From NCBI RefSeq assembly GCF_014203045.1, contig NZ_JACHIF010000005.1, positions 1 to 64,000 on the forward strand: a stretch of 64,000 bases of DNA, read 5' to 3'. This stretch comes from Prosthecobacter dejongeii (lineage in GTDB: Bacteria > Verrucomicrobiota > Verrucomicrobiia > Verrucomicrobiales > Verrucomicrobiaceae). The position numbers and the translations under genes were made by a program. The notes under the pieces are model-generated. The model saw only the letters and a list, made by a program, of their open reading frames with translations. It was not told the origin of the DNA and searched no databases. This document shows, piece after piece, positions 45,482-53,660 of the stretch. Numbering within the stretch: position 1 is the first letter of the stretch; the number at the start of each line of letters is the position of its first letter.

Positions 45482-45598
45482 ATGCCTCAAAAAATTGGTC
45501 GCCACGCTGGTTCCGGTCGATTCACGACGGTCAAAACTGCACGGAGTAAACCAAAAACTCATGTCGTTGAGACAATGAAACGTCGGAAGAGAAAATAA
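45482..45598 (+). CDS. 38-residue basic conserved protein
   Basis: ATG 45482 to TAA 45598 encodes a 38-residue protein: MPQKIGRHAGSGRFTTVK followed by a Lys/Arg-rich tail ending in TMKRRKRK. The G-R-x-A-x-S/T-G-x-F-x-x-V-K...VETxK pattern is shared with small conserved proteins of many bacteria, often of unknown function. An AAGGA lies 9 bases upstream. A hairpin follows the stop. Such proteins are basic and disordered, so a nucleic-acid contact is possible. It is shorter than usual gene-prediction cut-offs. Family recognition is from memory. Confidence 0.62.
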   Translation: MPQKIGRHAGSGRFTTVKTARSKPKTHVVETMKRRKRK

Positions 45599-45613
45599 GA
45601 AAAGCTTATTTGG

Positions 45614-45650
45614 CCCCACTGTGAGCATTAACTCATGGTGGGGCTAATTT
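45614..45650 (+). terminator. Probable terminator after the 38-residue gene
   Basis: A hairpin of about 13 bp with two mismatches (45614-45626 with 45633-45645) followed by TAATTT. It begins 15 bases after the stop. Confidence 0.6.
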
Positions 45651-45727
45651 AGATTGAGCGCGCGGAATAAACTTGGAGAAATTGCTCTCAATAAAAGCTT
45701 GGTTAAATTAAATAAAACCATGGCTCC

Positions 45728-46809
45728 TTAAGACGGTTGCTCGTTAGTGTTAAAGCTAGGAACAAAACCAATCGATGTAACTTTGTCACATACTACGTCC
45801 CATTCTAAAGAATTACCTTTGGATATTCCGGGCACGATGGGGATAGTGAGTTGATAGCAACCATCATACCCGATTGGGTAAAGGGAAAGAGTTACTAGCC
45901 CATCTTGATGGTTATCCCAATTGTGAGGCACATTTTCTAGTGCTCCATGCATGTTAAAACTCATAGGTCCATCAATCCGTAATTCGGATTTCTGCACACC
46001 TCCTGGCATAGAAAAATAAGTTTTCAAAACCATTGGGTTGGAATTACCTAATTGGATTGCTATTTTAAGATTATTATTTTTGAAGCCAACGGCAACTCCT
46101 CTTCGCAATGTGCAAATCAATTCTAGCGCGATGGATATCCTCCAGGTCAAATTGAATTGATCATCTTCTCTCGGGTATAAGCTGCAAGATCCTTTATGGA
46201 CTTCTATTCCTATGTCTGGAGCAGCTTGCTGCACAAAATCAGCTATCTGCGTCCTTAACACCCGATTCTCTTCACTTAATCGAGCAAGCTCATTTGCAGT
46301 TAGAGATGATAAACCTTCAGAGCTGCGGATCCATCCGTCACGCGGAGTTGATTGGATTTGCTTACTTAGAGCCAAAATGACTTCGGTTTGAAGGTTACTG
46401 GAATTTTCCCAAAAGCTCACAGGCTTCGATTGAATTTTTTTCTTGAATTTATTTAGATGCTTAACTGTTGGTCCTTTATCAATATACGTAGCTTTCCAAG
46501 CACAACCCTCCTTTAAGACGAATCCTAGAACTGGAACTCCCTTTTCTACAGCGTAGTCATACTCACGTTCAGTCCAAGAAAGGCCTTTATTCATCGTCCC
46601 GTACCGATGGGCAATGATTATGACAAATAATCAGCAACGTCGATTTGACGTTTGATAATCTCCCATTGCTGGTCATTCGCAGCTCCCCACAATTCCATAC
46701 CTAATGGAAAATGGCCGTGCTGTAGGATAGCTCTCAAAACTGCCTCGCGCTCCTCTTTCAAATCTTCAAACGTGGAGCTAATGAATACGCTGTACTTCTT
46801 GTCTGACAT
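45728..46809 (-). pseudogene. DUF4062 protein gene, broken by a one-base frameshift
   Basis: Two minus-strand frames make one protein. The first (46809 to 46618) reads MSDKKYSVFISSTFEDLKEER...MELWGAANDQQWEIIKRQIDVADYLS and ends in TAA. The second (from about 46620) continues, in frame +1, VIIIAHRYGTMNKG then LSWTEREYDYAVEKGVPVLGFVL. Both halves match consecutive parts of DUF4062, a domain in which FxSSTFxDLxxER and YxEYDYA are typical. Adding one base near 46622-46627 restores the frame. The rest (about 215 residues) is a coiled coil plus a beta-domain. DUF4062 occurs in signalling and defence-like proteins. Either a real mutation or an assembly error in a T-run. Confidence 0.85.
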
Positions 46810-47018
46810 AGATATGAGTATTGGATGAAATTAAGAAATTTCCATTTCAATTAATGTTATGCAGATAAAATTAGACACCAGGCAAATGGGAAACAAAGCC
46901 GCTTAAACATCTGGCATTCAACGCCTACATTAAGGGCAAATTCCAAGCTTTCTGGCGCAGAATATCTCCAGCCCTCCCTTCCACAACTCCTTAAAAGGGC
47001 GAAACAACAAAGCCAAAT

Positions 47019-47420
47019 ATGAGACACCCCGAATTTGATGCTTATACCAAAGACCTCAGCGAACTGATCACTTATTCGGTCAAGGACATTGGGGCCTTTC
47101 ATTTGTACTCCTGGGAGTGGGTGGATAATCTGCATTTCATGCTGCCTCCCTCTCGGCTGATTGAAGACGAGGCCCGACGAACCCAACTGGAAGAGGGGGT
47201 TCTCCGCCGCTTTCGCGAGGATGCCGGATGGGAAGGCACGGGCAAGCTGTCCCTGTTGTGGCTTCCTCCCTTTGTTTTTCCGTTCAGCTCAGGTGTACAA
47301 CCCGAAGGAATCATTGTCTGGCATGTGAAACAGTTTGAAGATGGCATCTCCTATTTCCTTTCGCCAGTGGCTCTTCCTTTTGAATATTTCGTCTCACAAG
47401 ATGCTAATAATGACAGATAA
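47019..47420 (+). CDS. Hypothetical protein
   Basis: A 133-residue acidic, aromatic-rich cytosolic protein from ATG 47019 with no leader, membrane helix or recognised motif. It has a short basic central segment (EEGVLRRFREDAGWEGTGK) and ends near FVSQDANNDR. It is the first intact gene after the AT-rich segment following the DUF4062 relic. Typical of small accessory genes; function unknown. Confidence 0.68.
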   Translation: MRHPEFDAYTKDLSELITYSVKDIGAFHLYSWEWVDNLHFMLPPSRLIEDEARRTQLEEGVLRRFREDAGWEGTGKLSLLWLPPFVFPFSSGVQPEGIIVWHVKQFEDGISYFLSPVALPFEYFVSQDANNDR

Positions 47421-47468
47421 GATGCCCGCTGAGGAGGCTGTCAGATACGAAATGCAGGGAGGAACATA

Positions 47469-48050
47469 ATGGCGTTGCGACGAACAGGCGCTCCATGCCA
47501 GACTCGTCCTATGAAGCTGGACACGAAAGACGGCACGCATCCGCAGCCAGGGTGGCTGGCCTTTTGGTCAAAGGCCCTGAAGCGGGCTTTCTGTGATACC
47601 TTTGGCGGCGCTGGTTCGGCTGAAGGAACCTGCCGTGTCTCGGCATGGGTGTCCCTGGTGGCGGCTGCCTGTGAGGAGGTTGGGGATGATTCGGTGTTTG
47701 AGTTCAGCCCCTCTCTTCCCGCTGAATGCACCTATGAAGGCTTGGCGAGTCTCATCCTGAGCCTGGGCGCGAAGGATCCGCCTCTCAATGCCATGGTCCG
47801 GAAAGTGGCTGCCGATTTTCAACTCTCTGAAAAGCAAAGCCTCACAGCCATTGACCGGACCCTGGGCGGCATGTTCCGCGCGATGACTGGTCGCCCTGGT
47901 CCCCGTCCGTCAGCGGACTGCGATCCTGTGGCGACAGCGGCCTTTGACCTCTGCCTCAGGGAGCCGCATTTCATGGACGCCATCTGGCCGGGATGGGCTG
48001 GCTGGGTTGAGGAACACCAACGGGCCTATCCTCAGGCCACTGCGACTTGA
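47469..48050 (+). CDS. Hypothetical protein
   Basis: A 193-residue protein starting at ATG 47469 or ATG 47511 (Met15). It is Ala/Gly-rich and contains four Cys without zinc-finger spacing. A helical middle (LNAMVRKVAADFQLSEKQSLTAID) is followed by a Trp-rich end (DAIWPGWAGWVEEHQRAYP). No family is recognised. It ends just before the REP repeat block, whose first copy begins about 60 bases later. Confidence 0.65.
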   Translation: MALRRTGAPCQTRPMKLDTKDGTHPQPGWLAFWSKALKRAFCDTFGGAGSAEGTCRVSAWVSLVAAACEEVGDDSVFEFSPSLPAECTYEGLASLILSLGAKDPPLNAMVRKVAADFQLSEKQSLTAIDRTLGGMFRAMTGRPGPRPSADCDPVATAAFDLCLREPHFMDAIWPGWAGWVEEHQRAYPQATAT

Positions 48051-48228
48051 AATCAAGATCTCCGTGCTCCTGTGGATGGCCTCATGGTGCCTTTCCATTC
48101 CGCCGGCTCGACCCGCCCTACGGGCCGGAGGTTCGATCGTTGGGGGCAGGAGATGTGCGGGGCGTTCCAAACCAAGGCGGGTAATTCTGCGGTGGGGTTG
48201 GGGGTGAATGCGGTGTCGTTTCCGCAGA

Positions 48229-48280
48229 ACACACCCGCCCTACGATTGATGGCATGTGAGGGATTGTAGGGCGGGTGTGT
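48229..48280. repeat. REP inverted pair (hairpin) 1
   Basis: A perfect 15-bp inverted repeat (48229-48243 with 48266-48280) around a 22-base loop. Two REP cores in opposite orientation would form a cruciform or a stable mRNA hairpin, as in BIMEs. Confidence 0.85.
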
Positions 48281-48805
48281 CCGGCGGAGAGATGGAGAGT
48301 GCTTTTGGAGGTGATTGCCGGATTACCCGCCTTTCGGTGGAGGTGGTGTGGACAGGAGATATGCGGGGCGTTCCAAACCAGGCGGGTCATTCTGCGGTGG
48401 GGTCAGAGGGTGGATGCGGTCTCGTTTGCGCTGAACACACCCGCCCTACGGGTGGGAGGTTCGGTCTTTGGGGGCAGGAGATGTTTGCGGGGCGTTCCAA
48501 ACCAGGCGGGTAATTCTGCGGTGGGGTCAGAGGGTGGATGTGGTGTCGTTTGCGCAGAACACACCCGCCCTACGGGTGGGAGGTTCGGTCTTTGGGGGCA
48601 GGAGATGTTTGTGGGGCGTTCCAAACCAGGCGGGTAATTCTGCGGTGGGGTCGGGGGTGGATGCGGTCTCGTTTGCGCAGAACACACCCGCCCTACGGGT
48701 GGGAGGTTCGGTCTTTGGGGGCAGGAGATGTTTGCGGGGCGTTCCAAACCAAGGCGGGTAATTCTGCGGTGGGGTCGGGGGTGGGTGCGGTGTCGTTTGC
48801 GCAGA

Positions 48806-48857
48806 ACACACCCGCCCTACGATTGAAGGCATGCGCGGGATTGTAGGGCGGGTGTGT
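48806..48857. repeat. REP inverted pair (hairpin) 2
   Basis: A second copy of the same arrangement: 15-bp arms 48806-48820 and 48843-48857 with a 22-base loop of nearly the same sequence as pair 1. Confidence 0.85.
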
Positions 48858-49022
48858 CCGGCGGAAAGATGGGGAGTGTTTTTGGAGGTGATTGCCGGAT
48901 TACCCGCCTTTCGGTGGAGGTGGAGTGGACAGGAGATATGCGGGGCGTTCCAGACCGAGGCGGGTAATTCTGCGGTGGGGTGGGGGGTGGATACGGTCTC
49001 GGTTGCGCAGAACACACCCGCC

Positions 49023-49754
49023 CTACGGGTGGGAGGTCCAATCATTGGCTTTCATGATGGCCTCGTTGAACCAGACGGTGGCTTCTTCGGGCTGGAGCTT
49101 GGCTTGGACAGGATTTTTGGCGATGTAACGCACGGCCTGGCGGAAGTGGTCGGCGTCCCGGATGATGCGATCAAAGGTTTCTTGCTGCCAGATGCGGCCG
49201 CGGCGGCGGGTCATGCGATTGAGAGACTCACTCGAATGACGTTTCCAGGAGCCGGTGAGTTTTTCCACGATCTGTCCTGTGAAAGGGCGGCACAGGGCAT
49301 GCACATGATTGGGCATGATGACGAAGGCTAGCATCTCATAACGCCGACCGTGGAAGTGATGCAAGGTGAGCTCGACAAGGTGGCGATGGCCTGGATTCCG
49401 AAGCAGGCATTCGCCGTGACCGTCATCGAGCAATGACTCGAGCTTGAGCAGATGTCCTCGTTGGAACTCGACCCAAGCTGAGTTTTCCTCGGCGGGTAAC
49501 TGGCCCTGATGTTTCGCTGCCGTCTCAAGCAGCCTGTGTTTCCACCCTTTTATTTCATCTCGCATCTCCTGAAGGATGGCTGCGGGAATGGAGTCATTGA
49601 GACGAAAGGTGGTGAGGTAGGAAGCGCCTGGCTTTCGCCAGTGAGGCAAGTGACGCTCATAGCTTCGGAATTCGGCTTGGGGTGTGAGGCTGTGTGGATC
49701 AAAGCCCTGGAAGTCTTCCGGCAAGGGAATGTGCGCGGGGATACGCCAAGTCAT
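49023..49754 (-). CDS. REP-associated tyrosine transposase (RAYT)
   Basis: A 243-residue Y1-type HUH transposase from ATG 49754. The metal-binding motif is PNHVHAL (His150, His152), preceded by a FVIMP strand. The catalytic Tyr is Tyr210 in AVRYIAKNPVQAKL. WQQETFDRIIRD (about 189-200) is another family signature. RAYTs cut and join single-stranded REP palindromes with a GTAG-type tetranucleotide. REP-like copies flank the gene on both sides, and the stop codon itself lies in one (49014-49030). The frame is open a further 100 codons upstream, but that part is translated REP sequence and is not protein. The gene looks intact. Confidence 0.92.
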   Translation of the reverse strand: MTWRIPAHIPLPEDFQGFDPHSLTPQAEFRSYERHLPHWRKPGASYLTTFRLNDSIPAAILQEMRDEIKGWKHRLLETAAKHQGQLPAEENSAWVEFQRGHLLKLESLLDDGHGECLLRNPGHRHLVELTLHHFHGRRYEMLAFVIMPNHVHALCRPFTGQIVEKLTGSWKRHSSESLNRMTRRRGRIWQQETFDRIIRDADHFRQAVRYIAKNPVQAKLQPEEATVWFNEAIMKANDWTSHP

Positions 49755-50168
49755 GTGGGGATCTTTGGATCGAGTGCTCCTTGAGGCAAGGTGAACGTGA
49801 TTTGGAGAGTGCAGTCGTAGGGCGGGTGTGTCCGGCGGAGGGAGGGGGGAGTGTTTTTGGAGTCGTCGCCGGATTACCCGCCTTTCGGTGAAGGTGGCTA
49901 GAGGGGTGTCGTTGGGTTGAGTTAAGAGGGGCGGTGGTGTGCGGAGTCTTAGAAAATGGAGGGGGTGGAAGATGTTTGCGGGGTTTCCAAAACCAGGCGG
50001 GTAATTCTGCGGTGGGGCTGGGGGTGGGTTCGGTGTTGTTTGCGCAGAACACACCCGCCCTACGGGCCGGAGGTTCGGTCTTTGGGGGCGGGAGATGTGC
50101 GGGAGATGGGTGGAAGGATTCGATGCCAGTTGGCTTGCATTTGCGGTGAGATCCCGCAGGCTGGAGCC
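49755..50168. repeat. REP-like repeats on the far side of the RAYT gene
   Basis: Downstream copies of the same element: an inverted core near 49817 followed by the GCCGGATTACCCGCC segment, and a plus-strand core near 50049-50063 with the flanking CGGGTAATTCTGCGGTGGGG motif. The interval 49830-50040 holds other fragments of the 124-bp unit. Nothing gene-like is supported until 50169. Confidence 0.8.
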
Positions 50169-50660
50169 ATGCTAGGGCGAATCATAAGCATGGGTGAAAA
50201 TGGCCCTGTCAGGAACATTGACCTGCGGTTTGAAAGCGGCCGGGTGGAGAGTCCTCTTTCGGTGCCGCGTGGCGAGGTGGAGGCGGGGGAAGTCACGGGT
50301 TTTCAGTTGGTGGTCACGTCCCTGAGCCCGTTTCTGTGGGTGGGCTGTTTAGGGTCGCTGGTGATGATGGCGGTGGTCTGGAATGCCCCCTCCGTGCCTG
50401 CCATCGCAGGCCTGACGATGGTGACCGGGGCCACCCTAGGTCTGCTGAAAAATAGGGTGCGGGTGCTCTACACCCTGAACCTCCTGACGGATCATCCCCA
50501 AAGGCCCAAGATCTTGTTTTACCGCACTCTTTGCCAGTTAGACCTGATGCTGGTCTTGGACGCCGTGACCTGGGCCTTGGGAGATCGTCCAAGGCAATGC
50601 AAAGGCTCCGGGTGGAAGCCGCAGGCGTTGCAAGAAGTGTCCCCAGACGACAAAACGTGA
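50169..50660 (+). CDS. Small membrane protein
   Basis: A 163-residue protein from ATG 50169 (CTGGAG lies upstream); the frame is open further up, but that is REP sequence. Two hydrophobic helices occur at about residues 55-75 (PFLWVGCLGSLVMMAVVWNAP) and 78-98. A hydrophilic N-terminal part and a basic C-terminus (DRPRQCKGSGWKPQ) flank them. No family is recognised. It follows the REP cluster directly. Confidence 0.62.
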   Translation: MLGRIISMGENGPVRNIDLRFESGRVESPLSVPRGEVEAGEVTGFQLVVTSLSPFLWVGCLGSLVMMAVVWNAPSVPAIAGLTMVTGATLGLLKNRVRVLYTLNLLTDHPQRPKILFYRTLCQLDLMLVLDAVTWALGDRPRQCKGSGWKPQALQEVSPDDKT

Positions 50661-50739
50661 ATCCGTGGAGCCGTGAGGGCATGGCACTACTCACACCCCA
50701 GACTTGCCCTCCCCTGCCGGAGCCATTACATTCATCGGC

Positions 50740-50973
50740 ATGTCCGCTGCTGCCCTTCGCCAAGCCTTTTTTCAGTTGCCTGAATCATAGCAGGCGGCGC
50801 TGCTGGACGACCTCATTGTGGGCTCCTGCGATGCTGCCTGGGAGGCACGCCTGGACCCGGAGATGGAAGACCGCATTGATGCAGTGGAGCGCGGCGAGAT
50901 GAACCTTCACGGGGCCGATGAAGTCATGCGTGAAATGCGCTCCCGCCTATCACTACTCTGTGAGCGAGAATAA
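50740..50973 (+). pseudogene. Addiction-module antitoxin-like gene with an internal stop
   Basis: ATG 50740 opens a frame with an in-frame TAG at 50788-50790, after which the same frame runs to TAA 50973. The translation beyond the stop reads QAALLDDLIVGSCDAAWEAR then EDRIDAVERGEMNLHGADEV and MREMRSRLS. This is the pattern of small putative addiction module components (PF09720, AWExExxxRIxExExGE...EEVxxRxRxRL). Either the gene has decayed by a nonsense mutation or it starts later. No partner toxin follows. Confidence 0.68.
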
Positions 50974-50982
50974 CCCGAAGAT

Positions 50983-51360
50983 ATGCCTGCCCGACTGCAC
51001 TTCCTTGCGCTCCTGCTGCTTGCTGCGCCTCATCTTGGCTTTACGGCGGACGTCCACGTGACACCGCGCCGTGCCCAGGTCATTTGTCACAATGGTAAGC
51101 CTGGCTCCGGCGGTCACTGCCGAATGGGATTGGGAACGAGTGGTAAGTTGATCTGCGGCATCGTGGGCAAGGTCTCTGAGATCACCTGGAGATTTGTGGG
51201 GCTGCGGGATGGCAAGGATGTCTATGATTTTACTCGGCGTTTTCCGCTTGAGTCAGAGAACGTGGCCACACAAATCAAGCAGGTAGAGTTCGCTGGTGAA
51301 CGTGTGATCCTTTTTGAAGATAAGGATCAAGTCATTGCGGTGCAAAGCCCGAAACCCTGA
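50983..51360 (+). CDS. Small exported protein of unknown function
   Basis: A 125-residue protein with a signal peptide (about 1-21, LGFTAD) from ATG 50983, 9 bases after the antitoxin-like relic. The mature part has three Cys (in ICHNGKPGSGGHCRMG and LICG) and a beta-rich pattern without a recognised motif. A periplasmic or secreted function is likely. Confidence 0.65.
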   Translation: MPARLHFLALLLLAAPHLGFTADVHVTPRRAQVICHNGKPGSGGHCRMGLGTSGKLICGIVGKVSEITWRFVGLRDGKDVYDFTRRFPLESENVATQIKQVEFAGERVILFEDKDQVIAVQSPKP

Positions 51361-51797
51361 ATGAGACCATCCTATGAAAACCCTCGGGTACTTTATTGTC
51401 GTTCTCGCTGCGGTGTTTCTCTTTTTGATGTTTTGCACGCCCTTTGGATTTACGATCTGAAGAGAGGAGACTTGTCAAAGGGTGGTGGAAAGCTGTTCAA
51501 AACCTCTCCTGGATCGTCCGGCTGCGCCTCTTTCGATTTATTTTGGGAGATAGGGCAGGCGGGTGAAGGTCGTCGAAGGGATGATGGAGCTGCAAGACCC
51601 CAGGCGAAATCACGGCCACAAGCAGCGCGGCCCTACCAGGGACATGCCGAATCGCGGCCACGGGCAGCGCGGCTCATCCTTTGATCTTGCCAAAAGCTTT
51701 CCTTCTGTGGCATATCGGGTGCCGTGTCTGCACGGGTGTGCGGAATGATGAATAACCAACGATGTTGCAATGGAGGCCCGGTTTCCGGGAGATCGCG
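51361..51797. other. Stretch with only a possible 28-residue membrane peptide
   Basis: About 440 bases with no confident gene. ATG 51374 to TGA 51460 could encode a 28-residue hydrophobic peptide (MKTLGYFIVVLAAVF...TPFGFTI) of uncertain reality. An imperfect direct repeat of about 30 bases lies at 51605-51634 and 51647-51676 (core CGGCCAC-x-x-GCAGCGCGGC). A 107-residue frame over the stretch is rejected. Confidence 0.4.
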
Positions 51798-52361
51798 ATG
51801 GCTGACAATCCCCCGACGCCCGCCCCAGACCTGAGCCACCTGACCTGGAAATCTGACTGGGAGTTTCAGGTGGCGACGGACAGTCGGTGTCTGTACATCC
51901 GGGAGAGCAGTGGGTCGATGCTGGCGGCTTCTGTGGTCACGCTCGGGATTGTGGGGACGGCGGGTTATTTGAGCTGGTCGATCTTCTTTCCCGAAACGCC
52001 GAATACGCTGGGGGAAAAGGCCTTTGGCGTGCTGATGCTTTTCGTGGCGGGCTTCTTTGCCTGGATCCCCTGGCTGACGCTGCGGCGGGGACGGTGGATG
52101 GTGGTTTTTGATCGTGGCGAGCCCGCGAGCGGCATCGCGGGGGAGATCCGCTATCAAGGGCAGCGGCTGGCGATGGAGCGGGTGCGCGGTTTTTCGACCC
52201 GGAGCTGTGGTGGGTCACCGCCCCGGAGCACGGTGGTGGCGGAGCTGCACGATGGCACGCATGTGTCCTTGGGGCCGGTGAGCATCTCGACCTGGCCTGC
52301 CCATTATGCGCAGCAGGCGGCTACCTGGATGGGGCTGCCGTTTCGATACTCTTCAAACTGA
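51798..52361 (+). CDS. Membrane protein of unknown function
   Basis: A 187-residue protein from ATG 51798, with GGGAG 8 bases before it; the frame is open to 51762. Two hydrophobic helices lie at about residues 42-64 (LAASVVTLGIVGTAGYLSW) and 76-95. A cytosolic or periplasmic beta-domain follows, with VVFDRGEPASGIAGE and AELHDGTHVSLGPV strands reminiscent of PH-like membrane proteins. Family not recognised. Confidence 0.7.
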   Translation: MADNPPTPAPDLSHLTWKSDWEFQVATDSRCLYIRESSGSMLAASVVTLGIVGTAGYLSWSIFFPETPNTLGEKAFGVLMLFVAGFFAWIPWLTLRRGRWMVVFDRGEPASGIAGEIRYQGQRLAMERVRGFSTRSCGGSPPRSTVVAELHDGTHVSLGPVSISTWPAHYAQQAATWMGLPFRYSSN

Positions 52362-52420
52362 TGTGGGATATGAATCTGGAGGTCATGTTAGAGGTGAATG
52401 ACGAGGACTGAAGTGATGTG

Positions 52421-53008
52421 ATGAAAAGATTTTCGTGGACTTATTTTTGGTTAGGCTGCGCGTTGGTTTCTTGTGAAACGAAGCCGCGCGAAGGGGCGCA
52501 GGTTTGGCGACCGCCGGTGCAAAGTTATCCGGAGACGGCGTATCAAAGGAGCATCCACTTTTACGATTGGAAGGTGGACCCGGACATCACCAACGGGGAG
52601 TGCTATGAGGAGTTTCGCTTTGATCTGCCGGATGGGGTGGAGCGTGTTTCTCTACCGGCCGAGGCGGTGGTTTATCGTGTGCCGGGTCGCGAGGTCAGGG
52701 GGCAGGTGAAGAAGATTTTGTCCTCGGCGGGTCACACGGACCGGCCCTTTTCGATTGTAGACTATCGCCCAAAGATGGGCGTGGTGGCCAAGGTGAGCCG
52801 GAAGACGCTGCATCTGTGTGCGTTCGGGGCGCAGGGTTCTTTTGAAGGAGGGGTTTACGTGAAGTTGCGGATTGGCGTGCCGGAGGGGGTGAAGATCCAG
52901 CTAGCCAAAGAGCGCACGGATGAGGAGCGCCTGAAGACGCTGCTGGAGGAGGGCTGGTGGCCTGTGAGCACGAGCCCTGGTTTGAAGAGCGAGTGGCCCC
53001 TGCCATGA
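52421..53008 (+). CDS. Lipoprotein of unknown function
   Basis: A 195-residue protein from ATG 52421, with a lipobox-like leader (LGCALVSC, acylated Cys at about residue 18). The mature part has ECYEEFRFDLPDGVERVSLPAEAVVY and LRIGVPEGVKIQLAKERT strands and is beta-rich. No catalytic motif is seen. It follows the membrane protein by 59 bases on the same strand. Probably anchored to the inner or outer membrane. Confidence 0.7.
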   Translation: MKRFSWTYFWLGCALVSCETKPREGAQVWRPPVQSYPETAYQRSIHFYDWKVDPDITNGECYEEFRFDLPDGVERVSLPAEAVVYRVPGREVRGQVKKILSSAGHTDRPFSIVDYRPKMGVVAKVSRKTLHLCAFGAQGSFEGGVYVKLRIGVPEGVKIQLAKERTDEERLKTLLEEGWWPVSTSPGLKSEWPLP

Positions 53009-53103
53009 TGAGGGAGGGAGCGAACTTTCTCGCGTCCTTTCAGGACGCCTGGGGGTTTGACATGCTTTTGGTTATGCGGAGTCCGGGGTTTTTGCTTTGA
53101 GGG

Positions 53104-53487
53104 TTATTCGAGGGCGAAGGATTCGTTTTGGTGGAAGGCGGTGGGGGTGAACATGGCGGCGAGTAGGGCGGCCTGAAATAGGATGACATCCCATGAATTG
53201 GTGCCAACGGCGATTGTGAGGAGGCTTTCTGAAATCAGCAGTGCGAGGAGGGCGAGGTCTAGGCTGGGGAATGCGTGAAGGAGTCGCTGAGGAGAGCGGT
53301 TGACCCACAGGAATAGGAACCAGGGTAGAGCCTGGACAAGCAGCGCGAAGGTAACGACGATGGCCGGGCCCCAGGGGGCGGTGACGAGGTAGGCTAACCA
53401 GAAGATGCCTTTGACGAATGAGAGGAAGGTCCAGGCGGCGAAGGCCATCCAGCAGAGCCAACGGAGGAGGGTCCTGAGGATTTTCAT
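53104..53487 (-). CDS. Membrane protein of unknown function
   Basis: A 127-residue minus-strand protein with three or four hydrophobic helices (about 10-30, 32-52, 54-62 and 76-95) separated by short basic loops (VNRSPQRLLHAFP). The N-terminal MKILRTLLRWLCWMAF fits an inner-membrane insertion signal. No family recognised. Confidence 0.68.
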   Translation of the reverse strand: MKILRTLLRWLCWMAFAAWTFLSFVKGIFWLAYLVTAPWGPAIVVTFALLVQALPWFLFLWVNRSPQRLLHAFPSLDLALLALLISESLLTIAVGTNSWDVILFQAALLAAMFTPTAFHQNESFALE

Positions 53488-53660
53488 CGAGGTAAGGTAG
53501 TCTGCACGGGACCTGCGGCGGGAGCAATCGGTGGCGGAGGTTTTCTTTTTTAGGGGGTGCTAAAGGTGGGGCTTACATGGGGGTTCGACCGATATTGATA
53601 TGGACATGACCTAGGTTTTGGCGATGCTGATTGCCCCCCTTTTTGGATTCCCCCCTTTCC

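Larger units (their letters stand above)
48112..49022. repeat. REP-like repeat cluster next to the RAYT gene
   Basis: A GC-rich palindrome-based element (core ACACACCCGCCCTAC; its complement begins GTAG, the REP tetranucleotide bound by RAYT enzymes) recurs many times. Cores on the plus strand lie near 48112, 48229, 48439, 48563, 48686, 48806 and 49014; inverted cores near 48266 and 48843. Between 48441 and 48821 the copies form tandem units of 123-124 bp (starts 48441, 48565, 48688, 48812). The segment 48229-48440 recurs at 48806-49012, so the cluster also has a higher-order unit of about 577 bp. Frames read through it are artefacts. Confidence 0.88.

Noticed and set aside
48112..49022. Regular 124-bp repeats as a CRISPR array
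   Set aside because: Units are too long and nearly identical throughout, with no unique spacers and no cas genes; REP-type elements explain them.
48256..49045. Several 80-170-codon frames through the repeat cluster
   Set aside because: They translate the same repeat in tandem and have Pro/Arg/Gly-rich artefact composition.
49755..50054. N-terminal extension of the RAYT protein by 100 residues
   Set aside because: The extension is translated REP sequence; the conserved family start is at 49754.
51361..51684. A 107-codon frame after the exported protein
   Set aside because: It overlaps a direct repeat, lacks a ribosome site and is low-complexity.
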